Origin: Planktothricoides raciborskii GIHE-MW2
Lineage (GTDB): Bacteria; Cyanobacteriota; Cyanobacteriia; Cyanobacteriales; Laspinemataceae
Reading direction: 5' to 3'
Length of the DNA stretch: 64,000 nucleotides
Assembly (NCBI RefSeq): GCF_040564635.1
Contig: NZ_CP159837.1
Coordinates: forward strand, 6,559,001 to 6,623,000
In this document: positions 28,919-39,207 of the stretch, piece by piece
How positions within the stretch are numbered: the stretch's first letter is position 1
Layout: each line of letters opens with the position of its first letter
The notes under the pieces: generated by a model
Seen by the model: only the letters and a program-made list of their open reading frames with translations
Told to the model about the DNA's origin: nothing
Database searches by the model: none
Program-made: the position numbers and the translations under genes

Positions 28919-30148
28919 ATGACAATGATCAATTTACCCGGACTCCGGGATATGATCGAAAAAATTAGCCAAGAACGAAATTTGCCCAAATCCTCTGTAC
29001 AAGCGGCCTTAAGAGAAGCCCTAATTAAAGGATATGAACGCTACAGGCGCACCCAAAATATGGAGGGTGACAATTTTGATGAAGATTTTTTTGATAATTT
29101 TGAAGTCGAACTGGATACAGAAGAAGAAGGGTTTCGGATTTTAGCCACCAAGACCATTGTCGAAACTGTAGAAAGTATCGATCATCAAATTGCTCTGAAA
29201 GAAGTGCAGGAAGTCGCCCCGGAAGCTCAGATGGGAGATACGGTGGTTTTGGATGTGACTCCTTCTCAGCGAGAGTTTGGTCGCATGGCAGCGATTCAGA
29301 CCAAGCAGGTTCTCTCCCAAAAGTTGCGGGATCAGCAGCGCCAAATGGTTCAAGAAGAGTTTCAAGAACTCGAAGGTACGGTGTTACAAGCCAAAGTGCT
29401 TAGGTTTGAACGCCAATCGGCAATTCTGGCGGTGAATAGTGGTTTGGGTAAACCGGATGTGGAAGCTGAACTGCCTAAGCGGGAACAGCTACCGAACGAT
29501 AATTATCGAGCGGGATCGACGATTAAGGTTTATTTGAAAAAAGTCCGGGAAGGCCCGCATCGTGGCCCGCAATTGTTGGTGTCTCGTGCGGATGCCGGTT
29601 TAGTGGTTTATTTGTTTGCCAACGAAGTCCCAGAAATTGAGGATGAGGTGGTACGCATTGTGGCGGTCGCCCGCGAAGCTAATCCCCCTTCCCGATATGT
29701 TGGGCCACGGACAAAAATTGCCGTAGATACTTTAGAACGTGATGTGGATCCCGTGGGGGCTTGTATTGGCGCCCGGGGATCGCGGATTCAAGTGGTGGTT
29801 AATGAATTGCGGGGCGAAAAAATTGATGTGATCCGCTGGTCTCCAGATCCAGCCACTTATATTGCCAATGCTCTGAGTCCGGCAAAAGTCGATCAGGTGC
29901 TTTTGGTGGATCCTGATTCCAGGCAAGCTCATGTGCTGGTGCCAGACGATCAACTCAGCTTGGCGATTGGTAAGGAGGGACAAAATGTCCGGCTGGCAGC
30001 CCGATTGACGGGTTGGAAAATAGATATTAAAGATACGGCTAAATATGAGGAAGTGATGGACAGTCCCGAAGAGAATGAGGATGAAGAATCTCTGGATGAA
30101 GAATTTCTGGAAGAACCAGAATTAGAGGTACAAACGAAAAAATCTTAG
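28919..30148 (+). CDS. nusA: Transcription termination/antitermination factor NusA
   Basis: I start at ATG 28919, with AGGA 7 bases upstream. The 409-residue product has the NusA N-terminal domain (LRDMIEKISQERNLPKSSVQAALREAL), an S1 domain (GTVLQAKVLRFERQ), then two KH domains. The first contains VGPRTKIAVDTLERDVDPVG and GARGSRIQVVVNELRGEKID; the second contains DDQLSLAIGKEGQNVRLAAR. A short acidic tail replaces the C-terminal repeats of enterobacterial NusA, as is usual in cyanobacteria. NusA binds RNA polymerase and modulates pausing. Confidence 0.96.
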   Translation: MTMINLPGLRDMIEKISQERNLPKSSVQAALREALIKGYERYRRTQNMEGDNFDEDFFDNFEVELDTEEEGFRILATKTIVETVESIDHQIALKEVQEVAPEAQMGDTVVLDVTPSQREFGRMAAIQTKQVLSQKLRDQQRQMVQEEFQELEGTVLQAKVLRFERQSAILAVNSGLGKPDVEAELPKREQLPNDNYRAGSTIKVYLKKVREGPHRGPQLLVSRADAGLVVYLFANEVPEIEDEVVRIVAVAREANPPSRYVGPRTKIAVDTLERDVDPVGACIGARGSRIQVVVNELRGEKIDVIRWSPDPATYIANALSPAKVDQVLLVDPDSRQAHVLVPDDQLSLAIGKEGQNVRLAARLTGWKIDIKDTAKYEEVMDSPEENEDEESLDEEFLEEPELEVQTKKS

Positions 30149-30528
30149 TTAGAGGGGAGGAGCGGCGACCTCAGCACCGTAGACGATTGCGCCATTCCTT
30201 CCTGGGTGGATGATGGGTTAGAATCACGGCGATTCCCATTTTCAATTTATTTCTGAATTCATCTCTAGGATTTCTGAGCTTTGTTACTCGTTTCAGAGAT
30301 GTTACTCCTAATTTTGAAGATGGGAATCACAATCGTTCTGATTATCGTTTGATCCCGGATCGCTCAGTGCTGATGCTCAAAATTTTCTGGATTTGATCAC
30401 ATAACAACAGATCCGGGAAAACCGCGATCGCCTAAAATAAATAAGAGTCCTCTATTTTGTCATTGATCCTAGGTGAAAGACGATCGAGATCCCTATGCTT
30501 TCTTGGACTGAGCACAGTATATTTGTAC
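30149..30528. other. Intergenic region nusA-ylxR with a long imperfect inverted repeat
   Basis: No gene. GATTCCCATTTTCAATTT (from 30231) is matched in the opposite strand by AATTTTGAAGATGGGAATC (to 30328), making an imperfect 17-19 base inverted repeat around an 60-base loop that itself has TCTCT...AGAGA. It could be a transcript hairpin or the footprint of a small inserted element. An intra-operon promoter for ylxR-infB is possible. Confidence 0.4.
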
Positions 30529-30807
30529 ATGAAACCAAACTACCGGCGTTGTGTCAGTTGCCGCCAAGTCTTCGCCAAACATGAGTTATGGCGCGTTGTT
30601 CGGGTCTATCCATCTCATCAGGTACAATTGGATCGTGGGATGGGTAGATCGGCTTATCTGTGTCCGCAAGCAACTTGCCTACAAGCGGCTCAAAAGAAAA
30701 ATCGCCTGGGCAAAGCGCTCAGATCCCCGGTTCCTCCAGAACTTTATCAAACACTCTGGGAAAAAATTCCCCTGATGTCTTCAACCGAGCGAACCCAAGA
30801 CCCCTGA
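30529..30807 (+). CDS. ylxR: YlxR-family RNA-binding/regulatory protein
   Basis: I start at the ATG at 30529 (MKPNYRRCVSCRQVFAKHEL); a longer frame to 30457 lacks support. The RRCVSCR motif with the later GRSAYLCPQATCLQAAQKKNRL is the DUF448/YlxR signature. YlxR is nearly always between nusA and infB, as here. It has been linked to RNA binding and to regulation of RNase P or gene expression in other bacteria. Confidence 0.9.
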   Translation: MKPNYRRCVSCRQVFAKHELWRVVRVYPSHQVQLDRGMGRSAYLCPQATCLQAAQKKNRLGKALRSPVPPELYQTLWEKIPLMSSTERTQDP

Positions 30808-30958
30808 GCTAACCCGGAATGTTAATTCAGCAGATGCTCAAATTCCCCGGCTGCGATCGTTAGCATAACCAACTATCTCAGTAACTCTGCCCATCCTAAC
30901 CTCTGACAACCCTAGCGAACATCTGAAGTGAGCCGCCCTAACACAGCACAACTAACAA

Positions 30959-31297
30959 ATGACAAAGTTCAACAGCTTAAGATTTGAAAATCAAATTCAT
31001 AGTGATCCATTTCATCTACAATTCTATAAAAATTCGTGCCAAACTATCAAAGAAGCTGTTTTACAACTTGACTGGGGATGGGCTACACCAACATATATGA
31101 ACTTTGATTACTGGAATAGCTACATCAAGATTCGTGGTCAACCTAGATCCAATCTAGATAGCTCCGGCTTAACAAGAAAACCTAAATTTCATCGCGTAGG
31201 CAATCATCCTGCCACTGTTGGTGGTGTTACATGGGTTCTCCTGATGAAAACACACCAGATGATTCCTGACTATCGTTTGGCAAAATATCGGGATTAA
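30959..31297 (+). CDS. Hypothetical protein between ylxR and infB (112 aa)
   Basis: MTKFNSLRFENQIHSDPFHL start; Trp/Tyr-rich, with no recognised domain and no clear Shine-Dalgarno site. It lies between two genes that are usually adjacent and coding-like features are weak, so it may be a small accessory gene or a chance frame. Confidence 0.35.
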   Translation: MTKFNSLRFENQIHSDPFHLQFYKNSCQTIKEAVLQLDWGWATPTYMNFDYWNSYIKIRGQPRSNLDSSGLTRKPKFHRVGNHPATVGGVTWVLLMKTHQMIPDYRLAKYRD

Positions 31298-31492
31298 TGA
31301 CATTAATGTTAACCAGATAAAAATAGCGTTTAAACCTCAAACTCGGATGAGAGATAAAGGGTCATAATTATTGCCAAAAAGCTGGTTTTCAACATATGGT
31401 TTCTTGTATAAGTCAAATCAGACAGGAAAGCAAATTCCCCTGATTTGTCAATAATGTCGGAGCAACAAAAAGAATCGTCGGCAGGAGGTTTT

Positions 31493-34400
31493 ATGAGTGA
31501 AAAAGTCAGAATTTATGAACTTTCAAAAGAACTTAATTTGGATAATAGAGACATTTTAGCAGTTTGCGAACAGCTAAATATTTCCGTAAAAAGCCATAGC
31601 AGCACAATCACAGAAGATGATGCTGCTCGTATTCGTGCTTACTCAGAAAAGCACCCAGAAGCACGCTCATTAGGTCTAATGAAAAATAAAGCATCTTTCA
31701 ATCCAGACGATCTAGAATCTGGAGGCAAGAAAAAATTAGAAATTCGCCAATTCAAAAAATCACAGGATCACGAACAACATTTGGATAGCATTTCACAAGT
31801 AGACCAAACAGAAGTCAAACAACTACAACCACCCCCGGTAAAAAAACAGCCCAACTTGTCTATGAAGCAAAATACCCTATCAAAACCATCTGAAATCTTG
31901 GAAACCCGTAGCAATCAGGCAGCGGATGTCGCTACATATGTCACAGAAAAGGAAGCATCGCCAGTGCAGGTAAATTCATCATCAGAACCCCAATATTCCC
32001 AAGAATTAGAAACTTCTGCGAGCATGACTGAACCAGAAAACTCCAGCGAGTCATTAGAAGCGACGGCTGCCTCTCTCATGGCACCCCCCGTAAGACCAGA
32101 ACCTCCCCAAAAGAAATCAAGGGAAGCTGGCAAGAATCGGCCTATTCCCAAAAATCAAAAAAATAAACCACAGAAACCAGTGGGGATCAAATCAGTTGGC
32201 CCTGAATCCAAGCCAGCGGAAATCAGTGGCTCTAAAGAGGAAGTCAAAAAACCGGCGCAGGTAACTAAAACATCTCCAACTCGCCTGAAAAAAAATGCTT
32301 CTGTTCCCTCTAAATCAGTCCCAGAACTGGTGCGTCCTCGTGCCTCTGTTCCCCCAGTGATTGACAAGGATGATATAGAAGATGATGAGCCGATCATTGA
32401 AACTGAGGCGATCGTGGATTTTGATGAGGAAATCGTCGAGATCGAAAAACCCCGTTTGAAACGACCCATTCCTCCTAAGAGTGCTAAAAAATCTAAAAAG
32501 CAGAAAGATACCAAAGATATTGATGATGAGGACAATCCAGAATTACTTGATGGTTCTCAGAAAAAAGTTGCCCCTGGAAAACGTCGTCTCAAACCCTTGA
32601 AAGTTGAAGACGATGATGATGATTTTGATAGTGAATTAGACTTTGGTAATTCCATTACTAAGGTGGGTCTTTCGATCGCCCGTCCTCCCAAAGCGAAATC
32701 ATCTCCTGGCAACCAGCCAAAAACCCCAGGGCCATCTACAGGTGGGTCAGGGGTTAAAGCGAAAAAAGCAGACCGGGATGGTTCGGCGGCGGCAAATCGT
32801 CGATATCGTCGCCAAGAAACTCCAGGGAAAAAACCCCGCCCTGAGAAAATTACCATGACTGGGCTGTTGACAATTCGCGAACTGGCAGACTTAATGGCGG
32901 TTCCAGAAACAGAAATTGTCAAAACCTTATTCTTCAAGGGGATCGCCGTTAATATTACCCAGAGCTTGGATTACGAAACTGCCAAAATGGTGGCAGAAGA
33001 GTTTGAGATCCAAGTAGAAGCGGCTGAAGCTAAATCTGAAGCCAAAAAAGTCCGAGAATTCCTCAATGCCGAAGATTTAGATAATCTTCAGTTGCGACCC
33101 CCAGTGGTGACGATTATGGGTCACGTAGACCACGGGAAAACCACTCTACTCGACTCGATTCGGAAAACCAAGGTCGCTCAGGGCGAAGCGGGCGGCATTA
33201 CCCAGCATATTGGTGCCTACCATGTGGATGTGGAATATAATGGGGCGCTTCAGCAGGTGGTGTTCCTGGATACTCCTGGTCACGAGGCTTTTACCGCTAT
33301 GCGAGCTCGCGGCACCCGCGTCACTGATATTGCCATTCTGGTGGTCGCCGCTGATGATGGGGTGCAACCACAAACCATCGAAGCGATCAGTCACGCTAAA
33401 GCAGCGGAAGTCCCCATCATCGTAGCGATTAATAAAATCGACAAAGAAGGCGCCCAACCTGAGCGGGTGATGCAACAGTTGGCCGAATATGGTCTGGTGT
33501 CAGAAGACTGGGGCGGTGATACCACTATGGTGCCTATCAGTGCCATGAAAGGTCAAAACCTGGATGAGCTTTTAGAGATGATCCTCTTGCAGGCGGAAAT
33601 TGAAGAACTCTCCGCTAACCCAGACCGTGCAGCGGTCGGTACGGTGATTGAAGCCCATTTGGATAAAGCCAAAGGCCCCGTGGCTAGTTTGCTGGTGCAA
33701 AATGGTACGCTCCGTGTGGGCGATATTTTGGTGGCTGGCTCCACGATCGGTAAGGTCCGCGCCATGATTGATGACCGAGGACAGCGGGTTGAAGAAGCTC
33801 GGCCATCTTTTGCGGTGGAAGTGTTGGGCTTGAATGATGTTCCCGCTGCCGGGGATGATTTCGAGGTATTCGAGAATGAAAAAGATGGTCGTGCGGTTGC
33901 GGAAGCACGGGCCGATGAAAAACGGGCATCTCGTTTACAGCAAACAATGGCATCCCGACGGGTGACTCTGACTACTATTTCCGAGCAAGCCAAGGAAGGT
34001 GAACTGAAGGATCTGAATTTGATCCTTAAGGCAGACGTACAAGGATCCGTTGAGGCGATCTTGCAGTCTCTGGAACAGTTACCTCAAAATGAGGTGCAGG
34101 TGCGAGTGCTGTTAAGTGCGCCTGGTGAAATCACCGAGACGGATGTGGATTTGGCCGCTGCCAGTAATGCGGTGATTATTGGCTTTAATACCACTTTTGC
34201 CCCGGGCGCCCGCCATGCAGCGGATCAAGCAGGAGTTGATGTTCGCGATTACGACATTATTTATAATCTCCTGGATGATATCCGCGCCGCTATGGAAGGT
34301 CTGTTGGAACCAGAATTGGTTGAAGAACACCTGGGACAAGCGGAAGTCCGTGCGGTGTTTAGCATTGGCAAGGGCGCGGTGGCCGGTTGCTACATTCAAA

Positions 34401-34624
34401 ATGGCAAGGTGATTCGCAACTGTAAGGTGCGAGTCCGTCGTCGCGATCAAGTGATCTATGAAGGAATGCTTGATTCTCTCAAACGGATGAAGGAAGATGC
34501 CCGCGAAGTTAACACAGGTTATGAGTGCGGTATCGGCATTGATAGTTTCAGTGATTGGAATGAAGGGGATATTATTGAGGCTTACCGGATGGTGACTAAG
34601 CGTCGGACTCTGGCTTCTAAGTAG
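31493..34624 (+). CDS. infB: Translation initiation factor IF-2
   Basis: I start at ATG 31493, preceded by a strong GGAGG (31483-31487); the upstream frame from 31445 is not needed. The 1043-residue length is typical of cyanobacteria, whose IF-2 has a long disordered Pro/Lys/Glu-rich spacer. An N-terminal IF2N helix domain ([21 protein letters not shown]) and a second one near residue 465 ([24 protein letters not shown]) precede the G domain. That domain has [16 protein letters not shown] and NKID. The C-terminal domains bind fMet-tRNA. An intrinsic terminator follows. Confidence 0.97.
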   Translation: MSEKVRIYELSKELNLDNRDILAVCEQLNISVKSHSSTITEDDAARIRAYSEKHPEARSLGLMKNKASFNPDDLESGGKKKLEIRQFKKSQDHEQHLDSISQVDQTEVKQLQPPPVKKQPNLSMKQNTLSKPSEILETRSNQAADVATYVTEKEASPVQVNSSSEPQYSQELETSASMTEPENSSESLEATAASLMAPPVRPEPPQKKSREAGKNRPIPKNQKNKPQKPVGIKSVGPESKPAEISGSKEEVKKPAQVTKTSPTRLKKNASVPSKSVPELVRPRASVPPVIDKDDIEDDEPIIETEAIVDFDEEIVEIEKPRLKRPIPPKSAKKSKKQKDTKDIDDEDNPELLDGSQKKVAPGKRRLKPLKVEDDDDDFDSELDFGNSITKVGLSIARPPKAKSSPGNQPKTPGPSTGGSGVKAKKADRDGSAAANRRYRRQETPGKKPRPEKITMTGLLTIRELADLMAVPETEIVKTLFFKGIAVNITQSLDYETAKMVAEEFEIQVEAAEAKSEAKKVREFLNAEDLDNLQLRPPVVTIMGHVDHGKTTLLDSIRKTKVAQGEAGGITQHIGAYHVDVEYNGALQQVVFLDTPGHEAFTAMRARGTRVTDIAILVVAADDGVQPQTIEAISHAKAAEVPIIVAINKIDKEGAQPERVMQQLAEYGLVSEDWGGDTTMVPISAMKGQNLDELLEMILLQAEIEELSANPDRAAVGTVIEAHLDKAKGPVASLLVQNGTLRVGDILVAGSTIGKVRAMIDDRGQRVEEARPSFAVEVLGLNDVPAAGDDFEVFENEKDGRAVAEARADEKRASRLQQTMASRRVTLTTISEQAKEGELKDLNLILKADVQGSVEAILQSLEQLPQNEVQVRVLLSAPGEITETDVDLAAASNAVIIGFNTTFAPGARHAADQAGVDVRDYDIIYNLLDDIRAAMEGLLEPELVEEHLGQAEVRAVFSIGKGAVAGCYIQNGKVIRNCKVRVRRRDQVIYEGMLDSLKRMKEDAREVNTGYECGIGIDSFSDWNEGDIIEAYRMVTKRRTLASK

Positions 34625-34712
34625 CTTCTCAGTAGTTCCACATCCCGTTAGCGATCGCCGCTAATCGCCGATTTAGTTAGCGATCGCCATTTGTTAGTTC
34701 TGAAGAATAATC

Positions 34713-34757
34713 AAAAAGGATCGAGTCCTAAAACAGGCTTGATCCTTTTTTTCTTTT
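34713..34757 (+). terminator. Intrinsic terminator after infB
   Basis: AAAAAGGATCGAG, a loop, CTTGATCC and a long T-rich tract. The rest of the gap to 35096 shows no gene. It has short GCGATCGC-containing repeats at 34650-34690 and a weak hairpin around 34820-34860 (AGCACTGG ... CCAGTGCT). Confidence 0.75.
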
Positions 34758-35096
34758 TTCGTCGGTGGGTGCGGGGGAGGCGGAGGTGCAAGGGGGTGTA
34801 GGGGTGATAATGTCGAAGCACTGGTCTTCCTATGGGTGGATACCAGTGCTTCGCATTTTATGAGTCGTATTTATTTTTAGGGTCTTTATTTCGGCTGACC
34901 CCATTTCAACTGCAACACTTATATCTTGACACATATATGGGCAAACCCTGACTTTCGTAATAATTTCTTTAGATTCTTCAGCGCCATTTAATGATTGGGA
35001 TCTGAGTTTTTGTTTCCAACATCCGGTTCACCGTCGATTTTGGCGAATTCCGCTCCGGGATGGAATGGCGAAAAAGTTCATTTGATCAGGGTTGGG

Positions 35097-35396
35097 TTAT
35101 TTTTTGCGGTTTTCCCAGCGGAATAGCCAAACCATCAGGGCGATCAGTCCAATTTGTAGGGCGAGGTTGGGTAAGGTGGAAGTGTCTTGGCGACCGGCCA
35201 GGAATTGTAAGCAGAATATAAAGGCACCAATGGCACCAGAGGCGCCAAAGGAGATATACACGAATTTCCGCAGTCCCCGATAAGGGGCGATCGCCTCCCC
35301 TTTTAACCGAGCATATTTTTCTCTGCTTAAGTTTTGCGGATTACGGGGGGAATTCACGGTTTTTTTAGGACTGGGATTAGGACTGGGATTGGTCAT
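35097..35396 (-). CDS. DUF3493-like small membrane protein
   Basis: 99 residues. A Pro/Ser-rich N-terminus is followed by LSREKYARLKGEAIAPYRGLRKFVY and two membrane helices (GASGAIGAFIFCLQFLAG and LALQIGLIALMVWLF). The EAxAPYRGLRKFxY block is the DUF3493 hallmark. Related plant plastid proteins are implicated in photosystem II accumulation; a role here is inference. It follows the pyrimidine gene on the same strand by 57 bases. Confidence 0.7.
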   Translation of the reverse strand: MTNPSPNPSPKKTVNSPRNPQNLSREKYARLKGEAIAPYRGLRKFVYISFGASGAIGAFIFCLQFLAGRQDTSTLPNLALQIGLIALMVWLFRWENRKK

Positions 35397-35453
35397 AATG
35401 TTGCGATCAATTTTTAGGATTTTTCTGCTTGAATCTGAGTTATTTCTGGGTAA

Positions 35454-36902
35454 TTATTGACTTTCTTGGAAAAATTCATATTGCTGGCTATCAATGCGCT
35501 GAGTTTGATACAATGTTTCGGCAATTTCTGATATGCTCAGGACTGAATGTCCCCGATAGCCATTTTGTTTCAGTCGGTCTTTGACCCCTTTTTCGTGATC
35601 GATTAATACTACAATATCCTCAACGTTTAATCCCGTTGATTTGAGTTTTTCTGCCCCTTCCATGACACTTTTGCCGCTAATCAAAATATCATCAACGACT
35701 ACTACGGTTTCTCCGGGATTAAAATGCCCTTCTACGAGTCTTCGAGTGCCATGAGCTTTGACTTCTTTGCGGGGAAAAATCATCGGATAGTTCATCCGTA
35801 ATGCTAATCCCGTGGCGGTGGGTAAGGCGCCGTAGGGAATTCCGGCAATGCGATCGAATTTAAGCTGTTGTAAAATTTCCGCGTAGGCGCTGATAATTCG
35901 GTCGAATATTTGGGGGTTAGAGATAATTTTTCGCAGATCAATATAATAAGGAAATGTAGCGCCAGAGGCTTGCACATATTGACCAAACATAATGCAGCCT
36001 AAGTCGTGTAGTTGTAAAATTAATTCCGTATTGGGGTTTTGTTCCGGTAAAGTAAAATCGGGAAACCACACGGAACAAGCCTGATTTTCATGGGTAATTC
36101 TAATTCGGGCTTGATTGATTATTTCACAAAGATCCAAGATTTCTATTTTGGGTTCTGCTCGGCTTAAAATGTCTTGGGGAATGGGAATAATTAAGCCGTT
36201 GCCACTAGGATTTAACCCCGCAGTTAAGGTTTGAGCCAGATCATTTCCTTCTGCCCAAATACTGCGGGCAAGGATTAATCTTTCGGGGGCGATCGCGCGA
36301 ATTTTTGCCAGAACATCGGCCCCTGCCACACCCACTTCTAAAGCTACTTGTTCTGGGGTTCCCCAGGTTTGCGCCTCTTTGACCACCTGTAAGTAAAGGG
36401 GTGATTTCTCTGTGGGATATTGTTGGATGGGAATAGCTGCGGGATTGGATGTATAGCAGAGAACCACGATCGCTTTATCCGTATAGATTAAAAAAGGTGC
36501 CGCTAAGTCTTGTCCTGGGTAAGGACTAATGGTGACTGCATCTACTTGCCAATGTTCAAAAATAGTTTCGGCAAAGATACTACTACTATTAAGATCCCCG
36601 TGGGTGGCATCCAGAATGATGGGAATATGGGCAGGAATTGCCGCTAAAGTTGTTTGCAATAATTCGATTCCGGGGGCTCCCAAGGCGGTATAAAATCCCA
36701 GGGTGGGTTTGTAAGCACAGACTAAATCCGCACTTTGCTTGATTAGGAAGTGCAGCCAGTCTTGCAAGCAATGCATCAAGTCAGAGGAATTTTCCGGGGT
36801 GCCATAATGCACCGGCAACAATTCTGGGTTGGGATCTAGTCCGAGATATAGGACACTTTGATTTTGCTCAATGGCGGCATTTAATTTATCTAAAAAGTTC
36901 AT
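35454..36902 (-). CDS. pyrFE: Bifunctional orotidine-5'-phosphate decarboxylase / orotate phosphoribosyltransferase
   Basis: 482 residues. The N-terminal half is the OMP decarboxylase barrel: LGLDPNPELLP, YKPTLGFY, LDATHGDLNSSS (the lysine of the usual DxKxxD is replaced in this long-form family), VGVAGADVLA and ARSIWAEGND. The C-terminal half, from about residue 290, is orotate phosphoribosyltransferase. It has IAGIPYGALPTATGLALRM, RKEVKAHGTRRLVEG and the PRPP loop VVVVDDILISGKS. Together they catalyse the last two steps of UMP synthesis from orotate. The decarboxylase-first fusion is known in cyanobacteria. The symbol is descriptive. Confidence 0.92.
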   Translation of the reverse strand: MNFLDKLNAAIEQNQSVLYLGLDPNPELLPVHYGTPENSSDLMHCLQDWLHFLIKQSADLVCAYKPTLGFYTALGAPGIELLQTTLAAIPAHIPIILDATHGDLNSSSIFAETIFEHWQVDAVTISPYPGQDLAAPFLIYTDKAIVVLCYTSNPAAIPIQQYPTEKSPLYLQVVKEAQTWGTPEQVALEVGVAGADVLAKIRAIAPERLILARSIWAEGNDLAQTLTAGLNPSGNGLIIPIPQDILSRAEPKIEILDLCEIINQARIRITHENQACSVWFPDFTLPEQNPNTELILQLHDLGCIMFGQYVQASGATFPYYIDLRKIISNPQIFDRIISAYAEILQQLKFDRIAGIPYGALPTATGLALRMNYPMIFPRKEVKAHGTRRLVEGHFNPGETVVVVDDILISGKSVMEGAEKLKSTGLNVEDIVVLIDHEKGVKDRLKQNGYRGHSVLSISEIAETLYQTQRIDSQQYEFFQESQ

Positions 36903-37047
36903 ATTTTTATGGGTGATATTTTTAGTTCAATCGGTAATTTATGACCAATAATATTAGCTAATTTATATCAATTTGCTTTAATGATTCAGATTACTGGCGA
37001 GCATATGAGTTAGTTTATTTTTTGGGTGCAGCCTTTTTTAATATGAA

Positions 37048-37398
37048 TTAGCAACGATACTCTCGCCAACGATAAATTAAACCGGATTTAAAGTCAAGCA
37101 CGATCGCATTATTCCGACATTTGGTTTCGCCGGTAATCTGATTCCGGTCTTCCCAACACCACTCCACCAGGGCTTGATCTCCTTCTACCAGAATCCGGTT
37201 GATGTTAATTTTGATATCGACTAAAGTGCGGAGATAATCTGCGGTGATTTTTTGAATTGCCGCTTTGCCGATGAGGTGATGATCCGGCAAGATAATCTCA
37301 CTATTGACCGCAAATAGGGCAGCAAATGCCTGGGCGTTTTTGGTCATGCACGCATGAGCGGCTTGTTGAATTATTGCTCTAATGGTTTCTGGCCTCAT
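37048..37398 (-). CDS. NTF2-like / SnoaL-like small protein
   Basis: 116 residues with the NTF2-like pattern: an N-terminal helix pair (TIRAIIQQAAHACMTKNAQAFAALF), ENSEIILPDHHLIGKAAI-like strand/turn (here VNSEIILPDHHLIGKAAIQK), then antiparallel strands (VEGDQALVEWCWEDRNQ ... VLDFKSGLIYRWREY). Such domains bind small hydrophobic ligands or act as enzymes; the role is unknown. It is separate from its neighbours. Confidence 0.75.
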   Translation of the reverse strand: MRPETIRAIIQQAAHACMTKNAQAFAALFAVNSEIILPDHHLIGKAAIQKITADYLRTLVDIKININRILVEGDQALVEWCWEDRNQITGETKCRNNAIVLDFKSGLIYRWREYRC

Positions 37399-37605
37399 TA
37401 ATGTGCTAATTGTTAAGGTTCGTTAAATTATAATAGCATTAGACGCTCAAATATTGGTTATTGGGAACACAATTTAAACGTCAGCTAGAGAATATAATAC
37501 GATAATTTTTGACTGGCTGAATCTGCATAAATTTAGTTGAATTTATCATAAATCTCTGGTAAGATAAAACATTGAACCTCCTAGTTATATAATTTAATGA
37601 TATAA

Positions 37606-39135
37606 TTATTGTATGCGATCGATGGTGCGATATTGAATCGCTTCGGCCACATGGTGAATTTTTAACTGTTCATCCCCGGCTAGGTCGGCAATGGTGCGGG
37701 AAACTTTGAGGATGCGATCGGTCGCTCTGGCAGAAAGTCCGAGTTTGCGAATGGCTCCTTCTAATAAGTTGCGGATCGGTTCATCTATGGGACACCATTG
37801 GCGGATATGACTAGCTTGCATATTGGCATTGCATTGTAGGGCAGGGTCTTGTTTGAAACGGTGATGGGCGCGATCGCGGGCTGCTTTGACTCGTTCTCGA
37901 ACTGGGGCAGACGGTTCCCCGGTAGTTTGGCGGGTGATTTCTTCGGGTTTGAGGCGATTCACCATTACTTGTAAGTCGATGCGATCCATTAAAGGGCCGG
38001 AGAGTTTGGCCCAATATTGCTCCCTTTGGCGCGGGGTACAGGTACAAGCTTGAATCGGATCGCCGTAATAGCCGCAGGGACAAGGGTTGGTACTGGCGAC
38101 TAGGGTAAACTGGGCGGGAAACCGGACGGTTTGCTTGGTTCGGGATATGGTGACATGGCCATCTTCGAGGGGTTGGCGGAGAAATTCCAGGACATCCCGC
38201 TTAAATTCTGTTAATTCGTCGGCGAAAAGTACACCTCGGTGGGCCAGGGAAATTTCTCCGGGACGGGGATAGGTGCCACCACCGACGAGGGAAGGGCCAG
38301 AGGCAGAGTGGTGGGGACTGCGAAAGGGGCGATCGCTGACCAAAGTCCCATAATCTTTGAGTAACCCGGCTACGGAATGAATTTGGGTGACTTCTAAGGC
38401 TTCTTCAAAGCTTAACGGGGGCAAAATTCCCGGTAAGCGTCGGGCTAACATGGTTTTGCCACTTCCCGGCGGCCCGACAAAGATTAAGTTATGTCCTCCA
38501 GCCGCAGCAATTTCTAAGGCGCGTCGGGCATGAGTTTGTCCTTTGACATCTTTTAAATCCAAACCGTTAAAACGGTTATTCACTAACTCACTTTCTCCAT
38601 CAACTTTGACCGGGGAAAACTTTTTACTATTGTTGAGTAAGTCGGCGACTTCGGCAATGTTGCGACAGCCGTAAACGTCCAGACCTTTGACCACGGCGGC
38701 TTCTCTGGCATTTTTCTCTGGAACCACCAGGGCGCTAATTCCTTGTTGTTGGGCCGCAGCAGCGATCGGCAGTACCCCGGCAACCGGGCGCAAACTCCCA
38801 TCCAGAGAAACTTCGCCTAAAAATAGATAATCTCCCAATAGTTCTGGATTGACTTGTTCTGATGCAGCTAAAATTCCCACGGCAATGGGTAAGTCAAAGC
38901 TGGGGCCTTCTTTGCGGAGGTCTGCGGGGGTCAGGTTAATGACGATCCGCCGCATGGGGAAGACATAACCGGCATTTTTCAAAGCCGCTTTGACCCGTTC
39001 TTTGGACTCTTGTACGGCGGTATCGGGCAAACCGACGACCACCATTGCCGGTAAACCACCGGAAACATCGACTTCTGCCCCTACTTTTACGGCGTCTATA
39101 CCAACGATCGCTGCACTCCAAACTCTTGCAAGCAC
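37606..39135 (-). CDS. comM: YifB/ComM-family Mg-chelatase-like AAA ATPase
   Basis: I start at GTG 39135 (VLARVWSAAIVGIDAVKVGAEV), giving 509 residues, the usual length. The open frame runs 98 codons further upstream, but that part is translated palindromic repeat. The N-terminal Lon-like domain (VVGLPDTAVQESKERVKAAL) is followed by a Mg-chelatase-type AAA domain: Walker A GPPGSGKT, Walker B-type LFADELTEF, and the ASTNPCPCGYYGD insert motif. The C-terminal helical lid contains ARATDRILKVSRTIADL. ComM is a branch-migration helicase helping integrate transforming DNA in competent bacteria. Its upstream region is palindrome cluster E. Confidence 0.9.
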   Translation of the reverse strand: MLARVWSAAIVGIDAVKVGAEVDVSGGLPAMVVVGLPDTAVQESKERVKAALKNAGYVFPMRRIVINLTPADLRKEGPSFDLPIAVGILAASEQVNPELLGDYLFLGEVSLDGSLRPVAGVLPIAAAAQQQGISALVVPEKNAREAAVVKGLDVYGCRNIAEVADLLNNSKKFSPVKVDGESELVNNRFNGLDLKDVKGQTHARRALEIAAAGGHNLIFVGPPGSGKTMLARRLPGILPPLSFEEALEVTQIHSVAGLLKDYGTLVSDRPFRSPHHSASGPSLVGGGTYPRPGEISLAHRGVLFADELTEFKRDVLEFLRQPLEDGHVTISRTKQTVRFPAQFTLVASTNPCPCGYYGDPIQACTCTPRQREQYWAKLSGPLMDRIDLQVMVNRLKPEEITRQTTGEPSAPVRERVKAARDRAHHRFKQDPALQCNANMQASHIRQWCPIDEPIRNLLEGAIRKLGLSARATDRILKVSRTIADLAGDEQLKIHHVAEAIQYRTIDRIQ

Positions 39136-39207
39136 TTTAGTTTCCCTGAATCCATAACCATAATATAGTGCGATCGCGATCGTCTGAAAAGCCCCCTGGG
39201 AAAAACC

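Noticed and set aside
32155-32937. Antisense Ser-rich frames in infB
   Set aside because: They arise from the Lys/Pro/Asp-rich spacer of IF-2 read backwards.
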